DNA from: Phaeobacter italicus
GTDB lineage: Bacteria > Pseudomonadota > Alphaproteobacteria > Rhodobacterales > Rhodobacteraceae
DNA length: 64,000 bases
Assembly: GCF_001258055.1 (NCBI RefSeq)
Contig: NZ_CVRM01000022.1
Location: forward strand, 372,001-436,000
Direction: 5' to 3'
Shown here: positions 34,525 through 43,044 of the stretch, piece by piece
Layout of the letters: each line of letters starts with the position of its first letter
Position numbering within the stretch: the stretch's first letter is position 1
Notes under the pieces: model-generated
Seen by the model: only the letters and a program-made list of their open reading frames with translations
Told to the model about the DNA's origin: nothing
Database searches by the model: none
Translations under genes and position numbers: made by a program

Positions 34525-36000
34525 TCAGACCGACATGCAGATGTATTTCATCTCCAGATAGTCCTCGATGCCGTGATGGCTTCCTTCACGGCCCAGGCCT
34601 GACTGCTTGACCCCGCCAAACGGGGCCACCTCTGTCGAGATGATGCCGGTGTTGACGCCGACGATCCCATATTCCAGCGCTTCGGCGACCTTGTAGACCC
34701 GGCTCAGATCCTTGGCGTAGAAATAAGAGGCGAGACCAAAGATGGTGTCATTGGCCATGTCGATCACGTCATCTTCGGTTTCGAATTTGAAGAGGGGTGC
34801 CATCGGTCCAAAGGTTTCGTCCTGAGAGAAAACCATGTCCTGGGTCGCGCCGGTAAGGATTGTCGGCTCAAAAAAGGTGCCGCCCAGTTCAGAGGGATTG
34901 CCGCCCAGGATCACCTCTGCGCCTTTCTCCTTTGCGTCGGCAATATGCGCCTGCACTTTTTCGACGGCTTTCTGGTTGATCAGCGGGCCAAACTGGGTGC
35001 CCTCTGCCAGACCGTCGCCAACCGTCATCTTGGCCACGGCGTCCTTCAGCTTGGCGGCAAAGGCGTCGTATACCCCAGCCTGCACATAGATCCGGTTGGC
35101 GCAAACGCAGGTTTGGCCGTTGTTGCGGAACTTGCACATGATGGCTCCTTCGACAGCAGCGTCGAGATCGGCGTCATCAAAGACGATAAAGGGCGCGTTG
35201 CCGCCCAGTTCCATCGAGCATTTCATAACAGTGTCTGCCGCCTGCCGCATCAGGATGCGACCCACTTCGGTAGAGCCTGTAAAGGTCAGCTTGCGCACGG
35301 CGTTGTTCTCGCAGAACTCCTTGCCGGTCTCTGATGCATTGGAAGAGGTGACAACGTTGAACACACCGGCGGGGATGCCTGCGCGCTCTGCCAATACGGC
35401 CAGAGCGGTCGCAGAAAGAGGCGTCAACTCGGCTGGGCGTGCGACAAAGGCGCAGCCTGCTGCCAGTGCGGGCCCCGCCTTGCGGGTGATCATCGCATTG
35501 GGGAAATTCCACGGTGTAATCGAAGCCGCAACGCCGATGGGTTGTTTCAAAACAGTGATGCGTTTGTCACGTTGGTGGCCCGGAATGGTCTCGCCATAGA
35601 TGCGTTTGGCTTCTTCGGCAAAGAACTCAATGAAAGAGGCGCCATAGCCGATCTCGCCGCGCGCTTCTGCCAGGGGTTTGCCCATTTCAGCGGTCAGGAT
35701 TACGGCCAGGTCTTCCTGGTTTTCCATCATCAGGTCGAACCATTTGCGCAATACGGCTGCGCGTTCCTTGCCAGTCCATTTGGCCCAGTCCTTTTGTGCT
35801 GCCTCTGCTTGTGCGATGGCGCCCGCCACCTGGCTGCGGCTGACATCGGCCACCTGCGCGATCACGTCGCCACGGGCCGGGTTGATCACGTCAAAGGTGC
35901 CGTCCTCTCCATCAACGAACTGGCCGCCGACGTAGGCCCGGCTTTCCAGCAGGCTGGTGTCTTTGAGCAGGGATTTCAGATCTGTAGTCGCGTCAAGCAT
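34525..36000 (-). CDS. gabD: NAD(P)-dependent succinate-semialdehyde dehydrogenase
   Basis: Oxidises succinate semialdehyde to succinate at the end of GABA breakdown. The 491-residue aldehyde dehydrogenase has the NAD site TPWNFPNAMITRKAGPALAAGC (in part) near 165, the catalytic Glu in MELGGNAP (about 262), and the catalytic Cys in NNGQTCVC (about 296), whose second Cys is the redox switch typical of GabD. The end EDYLEMKYICMSV is also GabD-like. ATG 36000 chosen by GGGAG and family length; the open frame continues upstream without coding character. Confidence 0.93.
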   Translation of the reverse strand: MLDATTDLKSLLKDTSLLESRAYVGGQFVDGEDGTFDVINPARGDVIAQVADVSRSQVAGAIAQAEAAQKDWAKWTGKERAAVLRKWFDLMMENQEDLAVILTAEMGKPLAEARGEIGYGASFIEFFAEEAKRIYGETIPGHQRDKRITVLKQPIGVAASITPWNFPNAMITRKAGPALAAGCAFVARPAELTPLSATALAVLAERAGIPAGVFNVVTSSNASETGKEFCENNAVRKLTFTGSTEVGRILMRQAADTVMKCSMELGGNAPFIVFDDADLDAAVEGAIMCKFRNNGQTCVCANRIYVQAGVYDAFAAKLKDAVAKMTVGDGLAEGTQFGPLINQKAVEKVQAHIADAKEKGAEVILGGNPSELGGTFFEPTILTGATQDMVFSQDETFGPMAPLFKFETEDDVIDMANDTIFGLASYFYAKDLSRVYKVAEALEYGIVGVNTGIISTEVAPFGGVKQSGLGREGSHHGIEDYLEMKYICMSV

Positions 36001-36224
36001 GGCTTGTCTCCCGGATGTCGTTTGCTGGAAATGGAAATCAGCTGTCACTTGATATGTCCAGAAAGAGTGATGAGTCCAGAATTTGATCAAATCCAGCGGC
36101 AGATAGAGGGCTGACCTCATGGGGCAACCATTGATGAGCCCGCCAGATGACAGCTCCTGTGCGTTTGACATGTTCTTCTCAAGATAGTCAGGTAGGGCAA
36201 ACAACACATAAGGGGAGGGCTGGC

Positions 36225-37010
36225 ATGGAATTGGATGATGCCTATGCCAACGGGGTCTATATCGAGAATGCAGCAAGCTATCCGCCACGCTGGGCAGCCT
36301 CAGCCGAGGATTTCCGCAATGCGATGCGGGAACGCTCGCGGATTGATGTTTCCTACGGTGAAAGCCCGCGTCAGGCATATGATCTGTTTTTCCCGGAGGG
36401 AGAGCCCAAGGGCCTGATGATTTTTGTCCATGGCGGCTATTGGCTGGCCTTCGATAAGTCCAGTTGGTCGCATCTTGCGGTCGGGGCTTTGGCCCACGGG
36501 TATGCGGTGGCACTGCCTTCCTATGATTTGTGCCCCGGGGTTCGGATTGCCGATATCACCAGCCAGATTGCGGCGGCTGTGACTGCCATCGCGGCAGAGG
36601 TGGCAGGGCCGATCTCGCTGGCCGGACATTCCGCTGGTGGGCATCTCGTCGCGCGGATGCTGGACCGGTCGTTGCTGCCTGCAGACGTCGGAGAGCGCAT
36701 CCAGAGGGTGGTGCCGATTTCGCCGCTGGCGGATTTGAGACCACTTTTGCGGACTTCAATGAACGACAAGTTCAAGATGGACGCAGCCAGCGCCGCCGCC
36801 GAAAGCCCGGTGGATATGCAAGACCGCTATCCCGCCGAGGTCACTGTCTGGGTGGGCGGAGAGGAACGCCCTGCGTTTTTGGATCAGGCCGTCTGGCTGA
36901 CCGAAGCCTGGGAGGCAGATCACGTCATTGCCTTTGGCAGGCACCATTTCAACGTGATCGAACCCCTCGCAGATCCGGAAAGCGATCTGGTGAAGTTGCT
37001 GGTGACCTAA
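36225..37010 (+). CDS. Alpha/beta hydrolase, kynurenine formamidase-like
   Basis: A 261-residue cytoplasmic hydrolase. HGGYW (about 67-71) forms the oxyanion hole and is typical of the arylformamidase group; the nucleophile Ser is in GHSAGGH (about 137), and the catalytic His in FGRHHFNVIEPL (about 243). No kynurenine-pathway genes are near, so N-formylkynurenine as substrate is only a suggestion. ATG 36225 has GGGGAGG upstream and matches family length. Divergent from gabD; creatinase follows on the same strand after a terminator. Confidence 0.82.
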   Translation: MELDDAYANGVYIENAASYPPRWAASAEDFRNAMRERSRIDVSYGESPRQAYDLFFPEGEPKGLMIFVHGGYWLAFDKSSWSHLAVGALAHGYAVALPSYDLCPGVRIADITSQIAAAVTAIAAEVAGPISLAGHSAGGHLVARMLDRSLLPADVGERIQRVVPISPLADLRPLLRTSMNDKFKMDAASAAAESPVDMQDRYPAEVTVWVGGEERPAFLDQAVWLTEAWEADHVIAFGRHHFNVIEPLADPESDLVKLLVT

Positions 37011-37030
37011 CCCCGCCAGACCATTTGGCG

Positions 37031-37064
37031 AAAGGACCGTGGATATCCGCGGTCCTTTCTGTTT
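37031..37064 (+). terminator. Intrinsic terminator after the alpha/beta hydrolase gene
   Basis: AAAGGACCG pairs with CGGTCCTTT over a 10-base loop, followed by CTGTTTG, 20 bases past the stop. Confidence 0.7.
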
Positions 37065-37244
37065 GAGAGATGTCGTTTTTCGGCGATGGTTGGTGATTTC
37101 GGGCTAGCGGCGGCGGGCCGCTTCGCCCATTGTGTCGGGACGGGAAGGCGATGGCGTCGCCGCATGCTTGGCATGCTGCCCGTTTCAAATCTCAAAATTA
37201 CGTCCTGAACGCCGGGACCTTTCTTGTAAGATGGAAGGGTCACT

Positions 37245-38453
37245 ATGACTTCACGTCCTGAAATGTATCGTTTTCACAACGGCGAAAAGGCGCCGCTGCA
37301 GTTTGCTGTCTCTGAATATGAGGCGCGGATCGCAGGCCTGCGCAAGATCATGGCAGACACCGGTGTGTCCGCTGCTGTTTTCACATCGATGCACAATATC
37401 TCCTACTACTCGGGCTTCACGTACTGTGCCTTTGGTCGCCCCTACGGCCTGGTGGTAACCGCCTCCGAGGCCGTGACCATCTCGGCTGGCATCGACGCGG
37501 GCCAGCCCTGGCGCCGGTCGTTCTGCGACAACATCACCTACACCGACTGGCAGCGCGACAATTTCTGGCGTGCCATCCTGTCGGTAAGCGGCGAGGGTGT
37601 TGCCGTCGGCTATGAGAGCGATCACCTGACCCTGCTGCAAAAGGCCAAGCTGGAACATTTCCTGAAGCCATCGCAGCTGGTTGACCTCTACGAGCCGACC
37701 ATGCGCCAGCGGATGGGCAAATCCGCGGCTGAGCTGGAGATTATCCGCGCCGGTGCGGCGGTGGCCGACGTTGGCGGCTTTGCGATCCGCGATGCGGTCA
37801 AGGAAGGCGCGCGTGAGATCGATGTGGCGATGGCGGGCCGTGACGCGATGGAGCTGGAGATTGCCAAGCGCTTCCCGGATGCGGAGTACCGTGACACCTG
37901 GGTCTGGTTCCAGTCGGGCATCAACACCGACGGCGCCCACAACCCGGTGACGGGCCGCCGGCTGGAGCGCGGGGACATCCTGTCGCTGAACACCTTCCCG
38001 ATGATTTCCGGCTATTACACCGCGCTGGAACGCACCATGTTCGTGAAAGAGGTCGACGCCGAGTCCCTGCGCATCTGGGAGGCCAATGTGGCGGCCCATG
38101 AACTGGGTATCTCGCTTTTGAAACCGGGGGCGAGCTGTGCGGAAATCACCCATCAGATCAACGCCTTCTTTGAAGAGCAGGATCTGCTGCAGTACCGCAC
38201 CTTCGGCTATGGCCATTCGTTTGGTGTCTTGTCGCACTATTATGGCCGCGAGGCGGGCCTTGAACTGCGTGAGGACATCGACACGGTGCTTGAGCCGGGC
38301 ATGGTGATTTCGATGGAGCCGATGCTGACCATCGCTGATGGCCAGCCGGGCGCCGGGGGCTACCGTGAGCATGACATCCTGATCATCCACGAGGACGGCA
38401 ACGAAAACATCACCAAATACCCCTACGGGCCGGAGTTCAACGTGGTCGGCTGA
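37245..38453 (+). CDS. Creatinase (creatine amidinohydrolase)
   Basis: Hydrolyses creatine to sarcosine and urea. The 402-residue protein has the pita-bread (M24) fold without the metal ligands, as creatinase does. Long identical stretches to the Pseudomonas enzyme as I remember it include the catalytic region WFQSGINTDGAHNPVT (catalytic His), SGYYTALERTMF, LQYRTFGYGHSFG and the ending GAGGYREHDILI. This separates it from prolidase. Sarcosine oxidase and urease genes are not in the window. The Shine-Dalgarno GGAAGGG is good and codon use is strongly biased, as in an expressed gene. Confidence 0.93.
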   Translation: MTSRPEMYRFHNGEKAPLQFAVSEYEARIAGLRKIMADTGVSAAVFTSMHNISYYSGFTYCAFGRPYGLVVTASEAVTISAGIDAGQPWRRSFCDNITYTDWQRDNFWRAILSVSGEGVAVGYESDHLTLLQKAKLEHFLKPSQLVDLYEPTMRQRMGKSAAELEIIRAGAAVADVGGFAIRDAVKEGAREIDVAMAGRDAMELEIAKRFPDAEYRDTWVWFQSGINTDGAHNPVTGRRLERGDILSLNTFPMISGYYTALERTMFVKEVDAESLRIWEANVAAHELGISLLKPGASCAEITHQINAFFEEQDLLQYRTFGYGHSFGVLSHYYGREAGLELREDIDTVLEPGMVISMEPMLTIADGQPGAGGYREHDILIIHEDGNENITKYPYGPEFNVVG

Positions 38454-38532
38454 TCGCGCAGGATCCGTATCTTGTGGGGCAGGTGGGGCTCCCGCCTGCT
38501 CTGCGCCCTGACGGGCGCTCACCGTTGGGCCA

Positions 38533-38562
38533 GGCACCGTGCATTGCACGGTGCCGTTTCGT
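38533..38562 (+). terminator. Intrinsic terminator after creatinase
   Basis: GGCACCGTGC pairs perfectly with GCACGGTGCC around ATT, followed by GTTTCGTTT. Confidence 0.8.
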
Positions 38563-38724
38563 TTGTGCCAACCCGTGCCTGCCCAGCCAGCCCTGCCCAA
38601 GCTGCCCAAGCTGTCCGCAGGTGGACCAGCCGTTGCGCGGCGGCGTTGGTTCAGGCATATGTCGCTGATGGCGCTTTGCGCCGCGACCGCAGGCAAATAT
38701 GCCGCGAAGAAGGACATCACCATA

Positions 38725-39477
38725 ATGACCGACCGCCCAGAAAAACGACGTTCCGAATACGCGCTGATCCAGTTGCTGCCCAACATGATGACCATTGCTG
38801 CGATCTGCGCGGGTCTGTCTGCCATCCGGTTTGGGGTGCAGGGCAACTATACGCTCGCGGTTCAGCTGATCCTGGCAGCGGCCATTTTGGATGGCTTTGA
38901 CGGACGGCTTGCGCGAATCCTGCGCAGCGACAGCAAAATGGGAGCCGAGCTGGATTCGCTGGCGGATTTCCTGAACTTCGGCGTCGCCTCACCACTGGTG
39001 ATCTACTATTGGGCGCTGCAGGACATGCGGGGCCTTGGTTGGCTGGCGGTTCTGGTCTTCTCGGTCTGCTGCGTCGTGCGTCTGGCCCGATTTAACGTCT
39101 CCACAAAATCAGAAGAAAAAGTCGCCGCCAAAAGCATTTATTTTGTTGGTGTTCCCTCACCGGCCGGGGCTCTTTTGGCGATGCTGCCGATGTTTATTTC
39201 CTTTGCCTTTGCAGATGCGCCGGTGATCCCTGATGTGCTGATCTGCATTCACATGGTTGTCATCGGATTGCTTATGATCAGCCATGTGCCAACCTGGTCT
39301 CTCAAGGCGGTCAAGATTTCGCGTGAAAATGTGAAGTACTTCCTGGTCGGTTTTGCCTTTGCGGGAGCGGCTGTCCTGATTTACGCATGGATAACACTTG
39401 TGATCCTGTGCCTTGGGTACGCTGCCATGGTGGCCTGGGGGTTGGTACGAAGAAAAACGCCGGAGGACGGCGTGTAG
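38725..39477 (+). CDS. pssA: CDP-diacylglycerol-serine O-phosphatidyltransferase
   Basis: Makes phosphatidylserine, the precursor of phosphatidylethanolamine. The 250-residue integral membrane protein has the CDP-alcohol phosphotransferase motif DGFDGRLAR...GAELDSLAD at about 53-80 and six to eight helices, matching the subclass II (Bacillus-like) PssA. ATG 38725 gives the expected MTDRPEKRRSEYALIQLLPN start; the frame runs further upstream into non-coding sequence. pmtA follows 16 bases later, so PS synthesis and PE methylation share an operon. Confidence 0.93.
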   Translation: MTDRPEKRRSEYALIQLLPNMMTIAAICAGLSAIRFGVQGNYTLAVQLILAAAILDGFDGRLARILRSDSKMGAELDSLADFLNFGVASPLVIYYWALQDMRGLGWLAVLVFSVCCVVRLARFNVSTKSEEKVAAKSIYFVGVPSPAGALLAMLPMFISFAFADAPVIPDVLICIHMVVIGLLMISHVPTWSLKAVKISRENVKYFLVGFAFAGAAVLIYAWITLVILCLGYAAMVAWGLVRRKTPEDGV

Positions 39478-39493
39478 TTGTTAGGGTGGGAAA

Positions 39494-40120
39494 TTGGATA
39501 TCAAGGCAGTTGAATCGTCATACGCGCGTTGGGCGCCGGTTTATGACAGAACTTTTGGCGCAATCACCAACGTCGGACGCAAGCGCGCGGTTGGTTATGT
39601 GAACGCGAACCGGACCGGTCGTCTGCTTGAGGTGGGTGTCGGTACGGGCCTGTCCCTCCCTCTTTACAAACCAGACCTCAAAGTGACCGGCATCGATTTC
39701 AGCGAGGACATGCTGGAAAAGGCGCGCCAACGGGTGCAGGACAACAATCTCGATAACATCGAGGCACTGCGTCAGATGGATGCCCGCCAGCTTGATTTTC
39801 CCGATGCCACCTTTGACACGGTTTCGGCCATGCACGTGCTGTCTGTCGTTCCTGACCCGGAACAGGTGATGGGGGAAATCGCCCGCGTGCTAAAACCCGG
39901 TGGCAAGCTGGTCGTCACCAACCATTTCCTGCGCGACAAAGGGGTTCTGGCCTTTCTCGAACGGGCCTCCGCGCCATTTGCAAACCTTTTGGGCTGGCAT
40001 TCCGATTTCCAGATCGAAACGGTCCTCAGCGAAGATGATCTTGCACTTGAGGAAAACCAGCCGTTGCCGCCTTTCGGCTTGATGACCTTCTTGATCCTGA
40101 GCAAGGTTCAGCCCGTCTGA
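39494..40120 (+). CDS. pmtA: Phosphatidylethanolamine N-methyltransferase, PmtA type
   Basis: Methylates PE stepwise to phosphatidylcholine using SAM. The 208-residue soluble class I methyltransferase has motif I LLEVGVGTGLSLPLY at about 43-57, the acidic residue in GIDFSEDMLEKA, and VLKPGGKLVVTNHF. The N-terminal YARWAPVYDRTFGA matches the Rhodobacter-type PmtA. The start is TTG with GGGTGGG upstream; no in-frame ATG precedes motif I. Its position right after pssA supports the lipid role. Confidence 0.86.
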   Translation: MDIKAVESSYARWAPVYDRTFGAITNVGRKRAVGYVNANRTGRLLEVGVGTGLSLPLYKPDLKVTGIDFSEDMLEKARQRVQDNNLDNIEALRQMDARQLDFPDATFDTVSAMHVLSVVPDPEQVMGEIARVLKPGGKLVVTNHFLRDKGVLAFLERASAPFANLLGWHSDFQIETVLSEDDLALEENQPLPPFGLMTFLILSKVQPV

Positions 40121-40146
40121 CCACCACGCCATTGCGAATGCCCTTG

Positions 40147-40188
40147 CAGCCCGGCCCGAACCCAACGGCCGGGCTGTTTTGCGTTTTG
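40147..40188 (+). terminator. Intrinsic terminator after pmtA
   Basis: CAGCCCGGCC pairs with GGCCGGGCTG over a 10-base loop, then TTTTGCGTTTT. Confidence 0.85.
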
Positions 40189-40313
40189 GGAGGGGGGATG
40201 TAAACTCTGTTTACTTATCCCATATCTCTGCAAGGCGGGGCGAGAGGGCAGATGCAGCTGGACATGGTCATAACCGACACAAGATCCAATCTCATGCAGA
40301 TCGGTGGCCAGTG

Positions 40314-40580
40314 ATGTTTGGGTTTTTCCGCCTCGTTCTGATCCTGTTTGTGGGGCTCACACTCGTCTATCTGGCGGTCTCTCTCTACTCGCGCGAGGTG
40401 CGGCGCGCCAAACTCCGCCGTCGCTGGCAACAGAAGGGGTTGACCGGCGACCGCGCGGCCTTCATCCAGCGGGGGCTGAGGCAATACGACCGCTCGTTCA
40501 GACGCAAACTGATCCTGCTGGTCTATATCATTCCGCTGGGGGCTCTGATGCTCTTGGTCTATGTCATTAATTTCATGTGA
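40314..40580 (+). CDS. Small hypothetical membrane protein
   Basis: An 88-residue protein with two membrane helices (about 3-23 and 65-86) flanking a strongly basic cytosolic loop with an EVRRAKLRRRWQQKG stretch. I know no function. It lies nine bases before the DUF1523 gene and is very likely cotranscribed with it. ATG 40314 (preceded by an in-frame GTG) puts the first helix at the N-terminus. Confidence 0.72.
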   Translation: MFGFFRLVLILFVGLTLVYLAVSLYSREVRRAKLRRRWQQKGLTGDRAAFIQRGLRQYDRSFRRKLILLVYIIPLGALMLLVYVINFM

Positions 40581-40589
40581 GGTGGCGCG

Positions 40590-41234
40590 ATGCGTACCAT
40601 CAAATGGGTTTTCCTGATCACCATCTGGGTGCTGTTTGGTGCCTTTCTGCACTACACGCTGCCGCAATATGACGTGGTTCGGATCGTCAACACCTACGAG
40701 GAACGCCAGGAGCTGAACGACTGGACCCGGATTTTCTGGTCGACGCCCGATAGCCAGTCCGCCGAGATCAGCAATCGCGACGTGCAGTTCATTCAGGCCG
40801 TGCGTCCGAACGGGCGCAACATCGTCTACCGGAACGAAGACACTGGCTGGAACTGGCCGCCGTATTTCAAGTTCGACACCGCCAATCTCTACACCGACGC
40901 CAATGACAGCATTTCCACAAAGGCCAACCCCGAGTGGGTGGCAGTGATGCACTATGGGTGGCGCAATGAATTCCTGTCTGCGTTTCCCAATGCCGTGACG
41001 ATCCGCACGGTCGCAGGGCCGGACGATAAGCCGACCAACTGGTTCACTATCATCTTCCTCATCGTGCTGGCAGCCGTCTTCTGGGCGATCTATGTCCGCT
41101 GGCGCAGGTTCCGCCGGGCCCGGATTGATCCAATGGTCGAAAACGTCGAAGACAGCCTGTATGCGGCGGGGGATGCAATCGCGGAACGTCAGGGGCGGCT
41201 GCGCCGTTGGCTCAGCAGCTGGAAGTCAAGCTAG
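40590..41234 (+). CDS. DUF1523 family protein
   Basis: A 214-residue protein with an N-terminal membrane anchor (about 5-25), a periplasmic middle domain containing the conserved DVVRIVNTYE and GWNWPPYFKFDTANL, and a second membrane helix (about 153-170) with a cytosolic basic tail. This is the DUF1523 layout, common in Rhodobacterales and of unknown role. Second gene of a two-gene operon, followed by a terminator. Confidence 0.87.
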   Translation: MRTIKWVFLITIWVLFGAFLHYTLPQYDVVRIVNTYEERQELNDWTRIFWSTPDSQSAEISNRDVQFIQAVRPNGRNIVYRNEDTGWNWPPYFKFDTANLYTDANDSISTKANPEWVAVMHYGWRNEFLSAFPNAVTIRTVAGPDDKPTNWFTIIFLIVLAAVFWAIYVRWRRFRRARIDPMVENVEDSLYAAGDAIAERQGRLRRWLSSWKSS

Positions 41235-41263
41235 GCCGTCGCGCGCCACGAGACGAGAAATGG

Positions 41264-41291
41264 AACCGGGGCAGGTGCGTCCCGGTTTTTT
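41264..41291 (+). terminator. Intrinsic terminator after the DUF1523 gene
   Basis: AACCGGG pairs with CCCGGTT across a 10-base loop, followed by T6. Confidence 0.85.
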
Positions 41292-41336
41292 GTTGCCGGG
41301 TCCCTGTCTCGGCCAGAGGCGGACGGAAAGCGGGGA

Positions 41337-42914
41337 TCAATCCGCAAACAGATGTTCCGTGCGCGCCAGCGCCAGGGCGGTGTCGCGGTCCACGCCGAGG
41401 AACGGGATCAACTGATCGGCAATCTGCTCGTCGGTATCGCCATCGCGGATCAGCCCGTAATGTGTAAAGCCCACGTCGCGGATGCGATCGGTTTCAAACT
41501 GAATGTCATTGCGGATCGTCGGCAAGATGCTGTCCAGTGCCGACTGCGATGTCTGCGGCCCGGCAAGGCCGATCCGCTCTGCGTGACCGATGAGATAGGC
41601 ATCATCAAATGTGCAATCGATCTGCAGAATGCGGGTCACCGAGCGATCTGAACTGAAATCCTGCATCAGATCAAAGGCCGATGGATCCAGGCAGATCACC
41701 ATGCGGTCGGTTTCATAATAGTCGAACAACATTCGCACCAAGGCCCGGCGGTGGCGCGTCCGCTTCCAGATTGTCTTTTCAATTCCGCCAAGCGCAGGCA
41801 TCTCCGTGCCTTCCTCGTCGAACAGATAGGCCAGCGCTGGAATGTTGCTCATCTCGCGCAATTTGGCGATCAGCCGCTTGGCGACGTGCCATTTCTTGCA
41901 GGTGATAATCAGCAACTCTCGGTCCCGCCCCAGTGTCCCCTCTGTTTCCCAGAACCGCGGCGCAAAGCGCAGGCCGACGCGCCCGCGCTGGGTGAGAAAA
42001 GAGTAGAGGTTGCGTCCTTCGTCAGAGATCTGAAACTCAACATTCTCGGCGGCGTAGAGCGCGCCAAGCCGTGCTTTCAGCTCTTCCGCTTCGGGGCTGA
42101 TCTTGCGGGCAAACAGAAAATCCTGCCCAAGCAGCAGATCGTAGTGGTCGTTGTAGAATTGAACCGGCATCCCGTAGTCTGAAAACATCAGAAAGGTGAG
42201 CGTGCGGCATTCAATTTCAGCACTTGGCACGAGGTGACGGACTAGGGTCTGGAAAAACGTCTCATCCGGGATCCAGGTGGTGCGGAAAAACCGCACGACG
42301 TCACGCCGTTTGCGGATGAAATCCAGCAGCCATTCGATGGTGCGACGGCGCAGGCACCACCATTGGCTGCCGATCTGGATCTGCAAATCCTCTGGCGGGC
42401 TGCGGCGCAGGCCGAACCGCTTTTGCAGGCGATGGCTCAGTTCAAACAGGCGCTTCTGGGTGCGTTCGTTGAACACGTGGCGATAGATCAGCCGGTCTTC
42501 CTTCATGCCGGTCTTGATCCAGTCGCTCTGAAAGAAGTCAAAGCTCTCGATGTAGTCGCAATCGCGCGCATCCAGCAGCCTGTGGGCGTATTCGGCGGTT
42601 TTGATTGCCATGCAATCGCCAGAGACCATGTAGAAATGGGTCGCCTGCGGAAAGGCCGCAACCGCGCTTTCCAGGGCCTTCAACGTCGCCTCAACCAACG
42701 ACCATTCACCCCAGCCGCATTTGATGCGCTTGTGGGCAAAGCAGACATGGGGATTGTCCTGCAACGCCTGCCGGATACGGTCAAAGTCCGCTTCCGAAGA
42801 GCGGGCATCAAAATGAATCGCGATATAGTCCCCAACCGCCGTCAGACGCTCTGCCTGCTCGATAATGGCGTCCGGGTCTTTGTGGCAGAGCAGCACATAT
42901 GCAATTTTCGCCAT
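41337..42914 (-). CDS. GT14-type beta-1,6-N-acetylglucosaminyltransferase fused to DUF5928
   Basis: A 525-residue protein. The N-terminal 280 residues look like core-2/I-branching glycosyltransferases: IAYVLLCHKDPDAI at the start, HFDARSSEADF, a SGDCMAIKT stretch, and WWCLRRRTIEWLL, the GT14 acceptor region. The C-terminal part (about 290-525) is the DUF5928 extension seen in roseobacters. It likely adds a sugar to a surface glycan; the acceptor is unknown. It is divergent from a sulfotransferase gene with about 130 A/T-rich bases between, which suggests coordinated surface decoration. Confidence 0.82.
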   Translation of the reverse strand: MAKIAYVLLCHKDPDAIIEQAERLTAVGDYIAIHFDARSSEADFDRIRQALQDNPHVCFAHKRIKCGWGEWSLVEATLKALESAVAAFPQATHFYMVSGDCMAIKTAEYAHRLLDARDCDYIESFDFFQSDWIKTGMKEDRLIYRHVFNERTQKRLFELSHRLQKRFGLRRSPPEDLQIQIGSQWWCLRRRTIEWLLDFIRKRRDVVRFFRTTWIPDETFFQTLVRHLVPSAEIECRTLTFLMFSDYGMPVQFYNDHYDLLLGQDFLFARKISPEAEELKARLGALYAAENVEFQISDEGRNLYSFLTQRGRVGLRFAPRFWETEGTLGRDRELLIITCKKWHVAKRLIAKLREMSNIPALAYLFDEEGTEMPALGGIEKTIWKRTRHRRALVRMLFDYYETDRMVICLDPSAFDLMQDFSSDRSVTRILQIDCTFDDAYLIGHAERIGLAGPQTSQSALDSILPTIRNDIQFETDRIRDVGFTHYGLIRDGDTDEQIADQLIPFLGVDRDTALALARTEHLFAD

Positions 42915-42974
42915 GAAGACGCCCCGATGCCTTATTTTGTTTGATTGTTTCCTTGATACTGACGAATTCTGTCT

Positions 42975-42992
42975 GAATAAACCGGATTATTC
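42975..42992. promoter_or_regulatory. Inverted repeat between divergent GT14 and sulfotransferase genes
   Basis: GAATAA, six bases, TTATTC, in the A/T-rich divergent promoter region. It overlaps a possible -10 (AATAAA) located 17 bases after TTGATA at about 42953. Could be a shared operator. Confidence 0.3.
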
Positions 42993-43044
42993 GCGTTTTA
43001 ATAACAGCTTTGACATTATTGCCGGATAGGGCAAGCGGAGACAG

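Noticed and set aside
37245-38453. Xaa-Pro dipeptidase (M24) reading of the creatinase gene
   Set aside because: The metal ligands of M24 peptidases are replaced and the sequence matches creatinase around the catalytic His (GINTDGAHNPVT).
38451-38724. N-terminal extension of PssA into the creatinase-pssA gap
   Set aside because: The extension is Pro/Arg/Ala-rich, crosses a strong terminator and contains short GCCCAAGCT repeats; the family start is at 38725.
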